DNA of 64,000 nucleotides from Kalaharituber pfeilii (taxonomy: Eukaryota; Ascomycota; Pezizomycetes; Pezizales; Pezizaceae): contig WHUZ01000093.1 of NCBI GenBank assembly GCA_015179045.1, positions 124,001 through 188,000 of the forward strand, read 5' to 3'. The translations under genes were made by a program, and so were the position numbers. This document shows, piece by piece, positions 46,531 through 57,428 of the stretch (position 1 is its first letter; every line of letters starts with the position of its first letter). The notes under the pieces were generated by a model. It saw nothing but the letters and a program-made list of their open reading frames with translations, did no database searches and was not told the DNA's origin.

Positions 46531-47149
46531 AAAACTGTCATCCCCGTTACCATCCTGCTGTGCTTTTAGAGACCGGAATGCAGGAAAGGATGACCAAAGT
46601 GGTGGGAAGCTGTGAAGAACGGGAGAGAGAACGAGCTGGTGGTATTGCTTGCTAGAATCATTATGGGAGATTTCGTGTCGGAAAGTTCATTTTCACTTTT
46701 GGTGCTGAATGACTTGCCTAAGTGGGTGGCTTTCTATGGCACGCTGGATCAGCATTAGTAACTGAAAATGCGCGGCTGATGCCAAGTAGCATATGTTTGT
46801 AGGTATTCTTGGTGCGTGTCGGAGATGCAACTGCGAAGTAATAAACAATCATCATCCACCATCACTCACAGCACCGAAAGTGAACACGAAGGCTCTTAAC
46901 AAGTCCTCACTTTCCTTGCTATATATATCCAACAGTTTTGTGATTTTGCGCCACTAGTCATTTAAGATGGATAACCAGAGAGAGGGACGGCAAGGAGGGC
47001 GCCGTAGGAGAGGGAGACTTTTTATGGATAATCTGCTAGTCAGGTGGGTTTCCAAAATAATAATAGCGCTTCATTACTGGACTCCCTAGGCTCACCTCTG
47101 CCAATTGATAGACGTCCGCCTATGGGGGCCGGCAGTGACCCCCCCGCCT

Positions 47150-47275
47150 CCAGCTGTCTCCGTCCCAGCTGTCTCCACCCCGGCTGTCCCCACCCCGGCT
47201 GTCCCCACTCCGGCTGTCCCCACTCCGGCTGTCCCCACTCTGGCTGTCCCCACCCCGGCTGTCTCCGCCCCAGCT
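47150..47275 (+). repeat. 15-bp tandem repeat encoding Pro-Thr-Pro-Ala-Val units
   Basis: About eight copies of CTGTCCCCACCCCGG-type units. In the frame of the NACHT gene they encode a PTPAV repeat, a flexible Pro/Ala/Val linker between the N-terminus and the NACHT domain. All unit differences are substitutions, so the frame is kept. Confidence 0.85.
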
Positions 47276-48944
47276 AACAAACTTCGGCTTGCTACGGATG
47301 ATTTGTCTAGAGAGAGTAATGAAAGACTAGTTACACTCGGTATGTACAAGCTTTATCCCCTCTTACTTTGCACCAAGCTTTTGTTATCGTAGAGCTAGCA
47401 CGGGATCAACGTCGAACAATTGAATGAACACCCTTGAATTTGATCAGTAAGTCAAGAATGGCTATCTTGCTAAACATCAGCTGGAGTTTGACCTCAACCA
47501 CGCTATTCCTGCGGAGGGAATGACACATCCACATGACAGTAATCGTTTTGATCTACTGGAAGCTGTTAAGAAATTCCTTTCAGATGCTGTATCACAAAAG
47601 GTTTGCTTTTTTATTTAATAATAGGTGCTTCCAGCCTTGCCGGCTCTCGCTAAGATGTGTGAATTAAAAGGTTTGCCTAATTTAGGGTGCAGCTGGGTCT
47701 GGAAGATCAACCTTCAACCATCACTTTGCATACCAACTATGGTCTGAGTACGAGAGCGCTTCCGATCAAGCAACTGCAGTAGTCCCCATCGTCATTTCAC
47801 TCTTTAGAATATATACACCTGGCACCCATCACCAAGACCTAATAGCTGGTTTCTTTGCTGCACAAGGTTTTCGTGAAGAGCAATAAAAGCTAGTTCGGCA
47901 ACAACAACAGTTTGTGTTCATCTTGGATGGTTATGATGAAATTGAGAGGCGAGACCGCAATTTTTATACCGCAAACAAGCTTGACTCATGGAAAGCTAAA
48001 GTTGTCATTACCAGTCGACCAGAATATTTGCCCTCAGGATATCAGAGCAGATTTTACCCTCGTGGTCAGCCACAACTGTTACAAGAATACTACCTTGCAC
48101 TATTCTCGAAGTCCAGTATCCAGAGGTATATTTCGCAATATGTAAATACTAGACCTGGCCATTCGATTGAAGAGTACGAATACTATGTTTCGAATCCTGA
48201 TATGTTTACCTTAGTCAGCAACCCTTTCCTCCTCCGAATGGCTATGACTATGAGACCAGCTCAAGGTAAAGTCAAGCTTAAGCGTGGGGATTTATACGAA
48301 CATTTCATCGATTACTGGCTTGACCAGGCACATGAACGGTTGAATAATATTCAACTGCCAAAAGCTGAGCATGATGCGTATATCCAGTTAGAAAAGAATA
48401 ACTTCAGTTTCCAAGTACGATGCTTTTGTCAACAGTTTGCACTAGCCCTCTATCGTCATCAGGTGTTGGAAGCAAATTATACCCCTATTGGTATCTTTTT
48501 TGAATGATTTGCATGGCATACGGATTCCTAAAGCTAATCTAAGTGGTGGCTTCTTTGACCGAGCTCAGCTGCAAAAGGCAGACCTATATCAGGTTTGTAT
48601 ATTGAACTAGAACTTATTACTCCTATTAAACTTAATTCGCCAATTTCATCTGATGAGAAGGTTCGTATGCATCAGATTTGGCTTAGAAAAGCAGACTTAA
48701 GTAAAGCTAGCATGAGCTTTGTATCGTTTAGTGAAATGCCTTTTATCCAACTAAGACAGATTGTATTTACATGCTGATTCTCTCCTGATGGCAAGATGCT
48801 TGCCGCTGGCAGTGGTGATAATATACATCTATGGTCAATGCAGCCTCAACAAGCCATCCATACTTTTCAGGGCCATAGCAATGCGGTACGGAGTGTTGCC
48901 TTCTCCCCTGATGGGCAGCTGCTTGCCTCTGGCAGTTCTTACGG

Positions 48945-48961
48945 TATGTATGTATGTATGT
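48945..48961 (+). repeat. TATG microsatellite inside the WD40 relic
   Basis: Four copies of TATG directly follow the second WD40 blade and break its frame. Coding similarity resumes only as a short end, NRLVLTDVNIQGVTGLDPLN. Confidence 0.8.
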
Positions 48962-49121
48962 AGGGCAGGTGCAACGCAATGCAAGTGGCACGCTAGACAA
49001 CCATCATGCCTTAGAAATCATCTGTCTATGGGCAGTACCGCAAAACAGACTTGTCCTCACAGATGTAAATATCCAGGGTGTCACTGGGCTTGATCCGCTT
49101 AATGTTCGCCTGCTTAAATAA

Positions 49122-50492
49122 CACCAAGCAATTGGGGAGCCTGTATCTACGGTATAAAGGTTATTGTAGGTATTTTAGGACACCGTCCCGGGCCTCATAT
49201 GCTTTCATAGCTTATTAGCCCCTTTATATAGCATACTCTAGTGTGGCGTTTTTTTCCCTTCTCTTGCCTTAGTCTGGTTGCACCTATGCTATCTTTATAC
49301 GCTTAACAATCAATGATTATAAAATTGCATAGTATAACGTGCACTCTTTCTACCATGTCCTATTTGTTTCTATGTATTTCCATTTATTTCCCTCATGTTC
49401 TCTTTCTATGTTCTGTCTCTATGTCCACATGCCTTCGTTACACACGCCTTTGTTTGCCACAGATATTTCTAGCTACTTCCGCAACAACCATATGACTTAC
49501 ACATTCTATTCCTTATTTGGCAATATCTACCTTCACTTTGTATCTGAGACTTCAATTATGTATAGGTCTCGAAACGCCTTACGCGTAGTACTCTCCTCAC
49601 CAATTATCACTGTTACTCACCACTTGGTGGCACCCAGTAGTGCATTCGATGCGATCCCCTCAGTTGCGAGTTTGTCGAACTGCCCAATTGACATCTGTTG
49701 ACTCCTATTATCTTATGATACTTGTCCTTCATGTTTGATACTGATTGGTATCCTATTGTTTGGTGCCGTATTGTATGGCAATTTCTTGCGTAGCAACTAG
49801 TGGTGAGACCACCGTGACTAAAGTATTCTTATCATACCTGTTCTTGCACCTAGTGTTACAGTTTCTACGATGATGGTGTAACTTAAGACAACGCTTGGTG
49901 CTTGACCTTCGAGGGACCTGTCCTGCTGGCGCTTCTTATAGTCAACCCTGCGTGCCTTCTGTATATTGTAATTGCTATCAAGTATCTATGCTAGCTTAAC
50001 AGAGCTCCAGCAGCTTCGGCAGTCACATAACTCCATCCATAGCTCCGGTGCGGCCATAACTTCCCCTTATAACTCCGGCCTTAACTGTTTCTCCGAGGTG
50101 TGGCTGATTTTCCGAAAACTCCAGTCCGTGCCTGGGTCACTGTCTTACCGCTCTGACCATTCTGGCATTCCTTGTGATACACGTCCGTGCCCAACCCATC
50201 TTTCATTGCCAGACTGTAGCTATCAGTTGATCAGGCCGAATCTCACTAGCATCTTCACAGGTCAATATGGGTGGATTTCCGCTTCCCAGGTAGACTCTGA
50301 CACCCAGATTCGGAGTCACGTGTAACGATAATTAGCTAACGTAAGGAGAGCCTAAAACGAAACAACTAAGCTGAACTCATCCGTTTCTACCAGGTAACAC
50401 CGGCCAATCTTGGGACTGTGACGACAATAGTATTACACTCGGTAGCCTGGACGGGAGAAGACCTTTGTGTGCGCAGACATAATTACCTAGAA
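49122..50492. other. Intergenic, nothing recognised
   Basis: Mostly AT-rich with short plus-strand frames. TAGTCTGGTTGCACC at 49270-49284 matches the micro-insertion family, but I found no flanking duplication. Confidence 0.4.
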
Positions 50493-50541
50493 TCCCTCAG
50501 GGCGGCATGCGATCACTGATATTAAAAAAATAAAAAAAAAA
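50493..50541 (+). mobile_element. Family B LINE 3'-tail insertion with 11-bp TSD
   Basis: CCTCAGGGCGGCATGCGATC, ACTGATATT and then an A-rich tail. Flanked by attacctagaa at 50482-50492 and 50542-50552. Under 50 bp of the LINE 3' end was inserted. Confidence 0.8.
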
Positions 50542-51030
50542 ATTACCTAGAAGGTGTACTAGTACATTATGTAAGGAGACTTGGCCTATGCCTATTCTGG
50601 GTGTTTATCGATAAGAAATATCCCTGTGCAGCCCCCTCTCCATTCTGGTGCTGGACGATCGTGAGGGATCGGAGTTTAACGTAACTCGTCGCGCTGAATC
50701 TTGGACAAAAAGTGACGGCGTTATTGAAAGCAATTATACAGTAGTATCTCGGCAGTAAGGGTTGTGTTAACGTAAGTATGCCGCTGTCACCACCATTGTA
50801 CAACTAATGGGATGTACTAGTCGCAAATATTGCATCATTGCGAATGTCGACTGTTGACTGATTCAAATAGCCATGCCATCCCAGCAAAATTTACAGATGG
50901 AGAATCTTTGCGGTGCAGTAAGCCGGCCACACGAGCTACAAGTGCACCAGCCCGTTCAAAAGGTTTCCTCTGAGGCCTAGACAACATCGATGGTATTCTA
51001 TCTCGAGCTTCTGGGGTCGTGCCGCTAGGA

Positions 51031-51484
51031 CTTACATACTCCCAACGGGCCACGCCTGACGGACCGATGTCTGTGCTGGGCTGAAGGTCTCTGGACCGGT
51101 CTAGGCTTGGGCCTCATGTAAATTGGCCCGGACGTGCTTGAGCTTTCCTGGGCAGGTCCAAGCTATCCGTATGATAACTGTGAGCGAATATGTAATCTAA
51201 TGATCGAATTCTCCGCTTTCCTTTTCAGCATTCGATTGTGATCCCCGTATCAAGGCTTGTTTTTCATGATCCACAGTCATCAACTCATCGCGAAGGATGC
51301 AAGAAGCATGAATGTAGGATGTTGGCGTACTGAGAATTAGATTTTCCAATCTTCTGCCGGCCCACCCGGGCAGCCCAGTGTAGCCTGGAGCAGCCCCGGC
51401 CACAAGCTTCTCTCACTGGCCTGATTCTGCAAGCCAGATCAGGTCCATAATCTCAAAGGCCGGGCCGGCCCGTTGAGAACGCTG
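51031..51484. mobile_element. Possible hAT-like non-autonomous element
   Basis: The left CTCCCAACGGGCCACGCC and the right GGCCGGGCCGGCCCGTTGAG followed by AACGCTG form imperfect inverted termini. The reverse complement of the right end begins CAGCGTTCTCAACGGG, resembling the CAGTGTTCCCAACCGG end at about 15361-15376. No 8-bp duplication could be found. The interior has GGCC-rich repeats and no frame. Confidence 0.35.
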
Positions 51485-52151
51485 CACTGGGATCTACTGG
51501 ATTATAAAAATTAGTATACTATTCTGTACATATTTCTGGGCGGCGGGGTATTGGAGTGTATAGTTGTATTAGCCTGATCCAGTGGACGGGATTTCTCAGC
51601 TCATTATACCATTATCACTCATGTTTGTGAGAAGTCTAGTGGATGGAGGATAGGGGATGGGGAACGAGGGCGCGCGAGAGATTCGTTGTGATGTCGGGGT
51701 TTGTAGATGCAGATTAAGTTAGGATCTGAGGTACTGTATGTGGTGGGGTATGTTGGGTGTGCTGAGAGCTACTTAGTACTTAGTCATAGTAGAGTGCATA
51801 GTAAGTTAAGTAAGCACTAACTGCGCGAATGACAGGGCAGGAAAGAGGTTATGCTGGTACTTGGCGTGTTTGGACCAGGGCCCAGGGGAGACAAAAGCCC
51901 GGCCCGCCCCAGGATATAGACCTGCTGGGAGGGATTCTACGACCACATACATACTTGCAGTGCAGTTCGTCTGACGGCCGCATATACCACAGGTAGGTAA
52001 GTACTACGTCTTGGTATAAGTGTTATATACATAAGCATCTGTCTATCAACCACGCGTCCGTCCGCTCCTCGGCCGATGGCCCAAGTGAGAAGTAACTCTG
52101 CTACTTTATATTGAGAATGGATGTCAAGTGTGACATCGACATTTTAATGTA
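51485..52151. other. Intergenic, 3' flank of the CHAT gene
   Basis: No coding signal on either strand. Confidence 0.5.
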
Positions 52152-52190
52152 GCTTGTATGCGGAAAAAAAAAAAAAAAAAAAAAAAAAAA
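52152..52190 (+). mobile_element. Family A-like tail (TGCGG plus poly-A)
   Basis: GCTTGTATGCGG followed by about 27 A. It corresponds to the core (GCTGCAAGCGG) of family A, truncated on both sides. Weak alone. Confidence 0.4.
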
Positions 52191-52324
52191 ATAAGTTGCT
52201 AGTCGGCATGCCGAAGTCACTGAGGTTTCAAACACAGAACATCGCATTCTAATCAGCAATGTTCATCGGAATGAGACTAATACAAAGGAAGATACGTACC
52301 TTCAGTCCACAAACCTTGCTCCAA

Positions 52325-55300
52325 TCATGCGCCCAAATGCATATATGGCGCCCAGCTCAAAGGACGCAACAGAAAATCCTTTCGAGTCTTTAGAATTGCC
52401 TCACGGTATGCCCTCGCAATATCGAAATTGGATGGATTATGCGCTCCGTTCTTCCCTTCAACCAGTAGTCTGTAGAACTCCGTGGCCATCTTGATGCATG
52501 CCTTGTCATCTGTCTGCCACAACGACCCAATGACATGACGGAATCCTGCGAGCTGGAACGAGCTGGCGATATGTACAACCTCATCTAGAATTTTGGAGTT
52601 GGCGTTCAGCTCTGCGGTGCTGCATGCGGAAAGATAGGCAACCCTTGCAGTGCTTAGACGTAGAGAGGCAATCCTTTCCACTGAGAGTGCATCGGCTTGT
52701 TCCACTTCATCCGCAGCACCATGTTTAACAAGAAGTAGAGCGCTTTCCGAGGGATTCCGGGAGTTTGCGATGCCGTGGCAGGCAAAGTGAGCCATGGTCG
52801 ATCTTGGAAGCTCTCTCAGTACCTCCGTGACATTCGGGCGTTGCAGGACTCTACAGGATGGTACCAGGGCTTCAATCTGACTAGTTTCCTCCTCGACGTT
52901 CAAATCGTCTTCACCGGGTGTTGTAGGCATTGAGACTATAAGCAAATTATGGCGGTGCAATAATGACCCTGCCTCATTGACAAGAGCGGCCTCAACTTGA
53001 GTTCCTGCCGCCCGCTGAGCAGCAGTCTGACGAGAGTACAAGAGAGCCCTTATTGTAGGAGTATACGAAGGTATACAGTACTTGAGTGTCGATTCCGGAG
53101 CTTTTCCTGGCTTCAAGTTGCTGCCATAAAGCCCCGCCGCGTGAAGGGGGGCTGTCGCCATCAATCCCACGCCGATCCACCAGAGTCGACCGAGCTTTCT
53201 TCTTTGACAAGCTTTATCTCCACTAGCTGCAGTTTGCACCAGACCTAATGCCTGCAAAACTGGGCAAACAGCCGCCTGCCAAAGCCACGGAAGCCAGACA
53301 GCCCTCAATTTCTCGTTTATTTGGCCTTGGGTTGATTTGGAGATATTTTGTATAGCCTGGTTTAGATCGTGTATGTAGCTCTCTGCTGCGCGGTACTCTA
53401 GCGAGGGTAACGGAAGACTCTGAATAGAGTCCCGTGTGACTATGATAGCATCGCTTCGCAGCTCCGTAACGTTCAAAATCACGATAGGACCGTTTGCTGC
53501 GACAGACGCTGTCATTTCTTTCTCCGAAACAGTTTGCAAGAAGCCCTCAAATTTTGGGAGCCGTCGGATTTCAGCAATTACCTCGTCTAATTCTCGGAAC
53601 ATCTGTTTCCGCCGTCTAACATCATTGGCTCGTTCCGGTGAATCGGCCTCTGCACAAAGGGTTTCGAATCTTGCAGCAACCTCAGGATATGCGGAGGTCA
53701 ATTCCGATATATCGCTCCTGTAGTCCAAAAGATGACCGCTGGTAACACAGCGGCCAATCTCCAGCAGCCGTAGAGCTTCGAAAGGCGACCGTCCCACCTC
53801 TAAAGATACTGCAGCAGCTATAGAAGACATTTTCGAAAGCTTTTCCAGAATGTGCTGTTGGTCGCCTCTCCCAAGCGATCTCGATGTTGCTACAGGGATG
53901 AGTTCAACAGCTTTCCGAAGTACTGTCTCAACTTGGGTGAAATCCTGCTGAGGATGAGTGATGAAGGTTCCGGCGTAGAGTAACGCAGCTTGCAGCCGAA
54001 CTGGCAGTGGAGCTGATAAACAGCACCAAGCCCCATGATAGCTCTCTAATACTCGTTTCAGATCATCGATGTTTTGACGCACGAGGTACCGTCTATAGAG
54101 GGAGATCGCAAGATTCACCAGAAAGGTTGCGTAGTGGCGATCATTATCAGGGCAAACATCTACAGAATTCTGTGCATTTGTGATTGCCTCTTCCAGATTT
54201 TTGAGTTCCGCATCTGAGCCCGGAGTCGCGTCATTTAACATCAACGCTGCGTAGTGGCCTTGCATCACGGCTAGATTATTTAAAACTGCGGCTGCGTCTG
54301 GGTGATTCAAGTTTGGGACGGATTCTATGGCTTGTTTCGCCTTTCCAATCGCTGCCTCTAAATCGGACAAAGTGCCGCTTTTCGTGAAGTATTTATCCCT
54401 CATCATTGTGGCGAGGTTACTCAACAGGCAAAAACGTAGATACCCGTCAACTGGACCTGAAGGGTTGGCGGCATCTGTTCCTAGTGTCATCGCGCGTTCC
54501 AAATCCTCGGGGTTGCCCATGCGCTTATGCCTGGCTTGCAGAAAACCAGCCAAATGGCCAATGCACTTCGCATAAATTGGAAGAGACCGCTGCCCGGCTG
54601 GTGTTGCTGAGATGGCTTCCTGGGCTCTCGCGATTGCGCCTTCGAGGTCTGCAATGTCCATTGTTGCTTCATACCGACTGTTGAGGTGCACAGATAAGTC
54701 CAATAAACAGCTTGCATGAAGGGGGAGGTCCTCCAACGATGCTCGTACAGCTAGTTCAGCGTTGTCCACGGCAGAATCGAAATCAGCAGTCTTCCCAGTG
54801 CTAGTTGCACGATTTGCATATGATGAAGCCAGAGCTTGAAAACATCTAGCCCGGATAACAGATTTGGTTGGGATGTCTGCATTGCCATCGATAACTTCCT
54901 TGAGAATAGCAGCTGCGGCATCTAGGTCTGCTAGACTCCTCGTGTGCTCATATCTCCAATTCAGCAAACCCCCAAGTAGATATGCAACGTTTGGCTGGCG
55001 TACAGCGCAGTTAGGAGTTAGCAGTACTGCCTCCTCCATGGCTAAGATTGCACGTTGCAAATCATCCAAATTAAGAGTAGAAAAATATTTTGCCTCCATG
55101 CCGGTAGCTAACGCAACAAGGCCCCCTACTCGTCTGGAATTCTTTTCCGGAGTGAGCTTTAAAGACTCTTCTGCACAAGAAAGAGCCAGGTCTAGTTCGG
55201 GATCCAGTTGTGTTGCTCTGTAGCTATGAATTAGAATCATTGCAAGATTTGACAGATGTTTGTGGCGGTCATAATGGCCGGGCCCCAGGGTAACTGCCTC

Positions 55301-56170
55301 TGTCGCTCGAGCGATTCCTATTTTTAAATCCTTAGGATCTAGGAGTAGGCTATATCTATCTTTTAGAGCTGTTGCTGAATTGCTCAAAACGACTATACGC
55401 TCCGGATGGTCAATTGGAGTAACTTTCAAGGCATCTTCAAATGCGTTAATGGCATGGTCTAAGGCTTCTTTGGTCTGGGTGCCCTGGTACTTTCTATGCA
55501 GAAGAAGTCCATAATTGTGCAGGTGAATGAACCGTTCAGGGTCGCTGGTGGGAAACAATTCAAGTGCCTCACGCGCGTGGATAAGGGAAGCCTCTAAATC
55601 CGACAAATCCAACGTGAGTTTATATCGGTCTTCTAAGTGATTTGAAAGTGTGAACAGGTATTGTGGATAACGTGGATCCCCTGGAGACGTGATCGCAATT
55701 GCCTCTTTACCGCAACGAATCGCACCATCGAGGTCCGACAGTTCTCCCAGCATACGGTGTCGGGAACTTAGAAGTTGCCCAAACCTGGCTAGGTAGTCAG
55801 CTCGACGCGGATTACCACTCGGTATAGTCTGCACGGCTTTCTCGATATGAAAAATGGCTTCCTTAAAATGTTCATAACTGTTCGTTCTTTGACATCGGGC
55901 TATCCAGAAGTTTCCCATTGAGGCAAAGATCTCTGCCTGCACCACCGCCTGCTCTGTCGAATCTTGGATGTCCTCCAGATGGTGTAGACCGTACTCGCAA
56001 AGATCCAATATTCTTTGAAAGACAACACCGTCATCGCCTTCCGTTTGCAGGTAAGAATGAATCAATGTGATACGAGCAATCTCGCGCGCCGATTGGAACT
56101 TTGTTAACGAAATTCCTGCTGCCGCTTGCTCGGCTTGAAAGGTTGAGACTACGGTGTCGATGGGATCCAT
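52325..56170 (-). CDS. TPR-CHAT caspase-like protease family protein, 1281 aa
   Basis: A single exon from ATG 56170 to a stop at 52325. Residues about 100-760 hold a dozen or so TPR-like helical repeats of the pattern DL-x2-AI-x-A-x-EA(I/L)-x2-TP, separated by P-x-R/E-R turns (for example DLDGAIRCGKEAI, DLEASLIHAREALELFP). A helical linker follows. The C-terminal CHAT domain (about 960-1281) has the expected pair: His1132 in AHFACHG and Cys1183 in YLSACSTAE, 51 residues apart. QLAGFRHVIGSLW follows, and ARAYREAI and WAPYMHLGA close the fold. CHAT proteases are caspase relatives; in bacteria TPR-CHAT is the protease of type III-E CRISPR (Craspase) and cleaves partner proteins. In fungi CHAT genes are reported beside gasdermin-like genes. 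The TPR array probably senses a ligand or binds a partner. The neighbour at 57429 is divergently transcribed, 1.26 kb away. Both catalytic residues are present, so it looks active. Confidence 0.9.
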   Translation of the reverse strand: MDPIDTVVSTFQAEQAAAGISLTKFQSAREIARITLIHSYLQTEGDDGVVFQRILDLCEYGLHHLEDIQDSTEQAVVQAEIFASMGNFWIARCQRTNSYEHFKEAIFHIEKAVQTIPSGNPRRADYLARFGQLLSSRHRMLGELSDLDGAIRCGKEAIAITSPGDPRYPQYLFTLSNHLEDRYKLTLDLSDLEASLIHAREALELFPTSDPERFIHLHNYGLLLHRKYQGTQTKEALDHAINAFEDALKVTPIDHPERIVVLSNSATALKDRYSLLLDPKDLKIGIARATEAVTLGPGHYDRHKHLSNLAMILIHSYRATQLDPELDLALSCAEESLKLTPEKNSRRVGGLVALATGMEAKYFSTLNLDDLQRAILAMEEAVLLTPNCAVRQPNVAYLLGGLLNWRYEHTRSLADLDAAAAILKEVIDGNADIPTKSVIRARCFQALASSYANRATSTGKTADFDSAVDNAELAVRASLEDLPLHASCLLDLSVHLNSRYEATMDIADLEGAIARAQEAISATPAGQRSLPIYAKCIGHLAGFLQARHKRMGNPEDLERAMTLGTDAANPSGPVDGYLRFCLLSNLATMMRDKYFTKSGTLSDLEAAIGKAKQAIESVPNLNHPDAAAVLNNLAVMQGHYAALMLNDATPGSDAELKNLEEAITNAQNSVDVCPDNDRHYATFLVNLAISLYRRYLVRQNIDDLKRVLESYHGAWCCLSAPLPVRLQAALLYAGTFITHPQQDFTQVETVLRKAVELIPVATSRSLGRGDQQHILEKLSKMSSIAAAVSLEVGRSPFEALRLLEIGRCVTSGHLLDYRSDISELTSAYPEVAARFETLCAEADSPERANDVRRRKQMFRELDEVIAEIRRLPKFEGFLQTVSEKEMTASVAANGPIVILNVTELRSDAIIVTRDSIQSLPLPSLEYRAAESYIHDLNQAIQNISKSTQGQINEKLRAVWLPWLWQAAVCPVLQALGLVQTAASGDKACQRRKLGRLWWIGVGLMATAPLHAAGLYGSNLKPGKAPESTLKYCIPSYTPTIRALLYSRQTAAQRAAGTQVEAALVNEAGSLLHRHNLLIVSMPTTPGEDDLNVEEETSQIEALVPSCRVLQRPNVTEVLRELPRSTMAHFACHGIANSRNPSESALLLVKHGAADEVEQADALSVERIASLRLSTARVAYLSACSTAELNANSKILDEVVHIASSFQLAGFRHVIGSLWQTDDKACIKMATEFYRLLVEGKNGAHNPSNFDIARAYREAILKTRKDFLLRPLSWAPYMHLGA

Positions 56171-57428
56171 TGAATTCTGCTCCCATTATAGTTGTTAGGC
56201 ATCAGTCTCAATCAATACGTCCTTCAGAAGTCCAGACACTACCAAGAGCTCTCAACAATTTAGAGGACTTTGCATCTACCTTTGAAGCTGTCTTTGACCT
56301 TTTGTGGAATATACCATAAAAAAAGGGTCAACGGAACTACTGGATGACGCTCTGTCATCACGAAAAGACATAAGTCTACTGTTCATTAGCCGTAAGATGC
56401 ACGTTGTCATACCTTGATTGTTCAGCTGAACGAGAATACTCGCACTTCGGATGATAGGTGGGAGAAAGCTGGGTCCGCAAACCTTTCCAGGATATTGTTT
56501 AAGTGGAGTTGAGCACCTATTCCTGGATTGCACCTAAAATGAAGGCGAAACCATTCTGAGATCTGTGAAACATAACCGAAGTTCGGGACTGGAAAAGCAA
56601 GCTTCCCATTCAGCCGCAGTTTAGATTATGGCACGCTGCAGGCTGTGGATAGCCGATCCCCAGTTATTCTGCATAGAACACCACGGTATCTGAAGCCAAT
56701 TGGCCAGCTGTTATCTACTAGCTCCCTACTTGGCTTGCCACTGTGGGCCAGAGTATGCCCGTCTGGAAATCGATATCACATTACGAGCCCGTCCAGTCAG
56801 CCTTGTTGCGGGGGACGATGTTCTGCAAAGCGCCATTAGTCATGATCAGTACACTCTTTAAAATTTGACCGTGTATCACAGACAGTCCAGTTAGAGCCTC
56901 CACTGTATCTACCCCGCTCCAGCATGCCATTCTGCTTCCTTCCTCGTAGCTTTGTACAGATAAAAACGTTGCATTTTGTCTAAAATACAGTTGCGGATAG
57001 AAAGCCAGAGTTTAGCTTTCATTTCAGAGTGTTATTGCTAGTGGACAATCGCTTTAAAGTGCTGCCTACAATTAGCTTAAGTCTCATATGTGATTGGCTA
57101 TGGTATGGGGCCGCGATCCTAAGATAATACTGTACTATGGGATAGAGTACTCTCAGAATCTCAGGTTAAGGACCAAAAACTCTTACTAAATTCTCAAAAC
57201 CCTTGCAATTTTCGGTGCAGCTGAAAGCTGGCGGCCGAAACCATGCATATATTTGCCATCGAAAAAAGCAAACCTGTCATATAGTGATTATATGGAATCT
57301 GAGCGATACCCTTGGAACATCTCGATGAGTGGAGGAAACATTTCTAATACTAATGAGCCTCACTTTAGCAATGGTGTAACCCCAAAACGGTTATAAGGCT
57401 AGGTCATGGACATTTCTTAGCGGCGGCA
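56171..57428. promoter_or_regulatory. Shared divergent upstream region of the CHAT gene and the acidic-tail gene
   Basis: 1258 bp between two divergently oriented start codons, without a supported gene. Short frames here show no motifs. It presumably holds both promoters; I can define no specific binding sites. Confidence 0.5.

Larger units (their letters stand above)
46967..49121 (+). pseudogene. NACHT-pentapeptide-WD40 STAND (NLR-like) gene, degenerate
   Basis: From ATG 46967 a basic, Arg-rich start leads into a Pro-Ala-Val repeat region (47150-47275). The NACHT part follows: KNGYLAKHQLEFDLNHAIP at about 47452, a P-loop GAAGSGRSTF at about 47687 (the usual Lys is Arg) and VVPIVISLFRIYTPG. 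Walker B VFILDGYDEIERRD is at about 47918, sensor-like VVITSRPEYLPSGY at about 48001, and FTLVSNPFLLRMAM at about 48205. Then come pentapeptide-type repeats (IPKANLSGGFFDRAQLQKADLYQ, split here as IPKANLSGG and FFDRAQLQKADL; WLRKADLSKASMS) and two WD40 blades (FSPDGKMLAAGSGDNIHLW, VAFSPDGQLLASGSS). An in-frame stop (taa at 47884) lies between Walker A and B. Further stops and frame changes occur near 48505, 48605 and 48776, and a TATG microsatellite interrupts the WD40 part. Such proteins act in fungal non-self recognition; this copy is probably inactive. Confidence 0.8.

Noticed and set aside
47150..47275. CRISPR-like or regulatory repeat
   Set aside because: A contiguous 15-bp repeat with a conserved reading frame; it is coding repeat of the NACHT gene.
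49270..49284. TAGTCTGGTTGCACC as a micro-insertion
   Set aside because: The terminus matches the family, but no 9-bp flanking repeat could be found.
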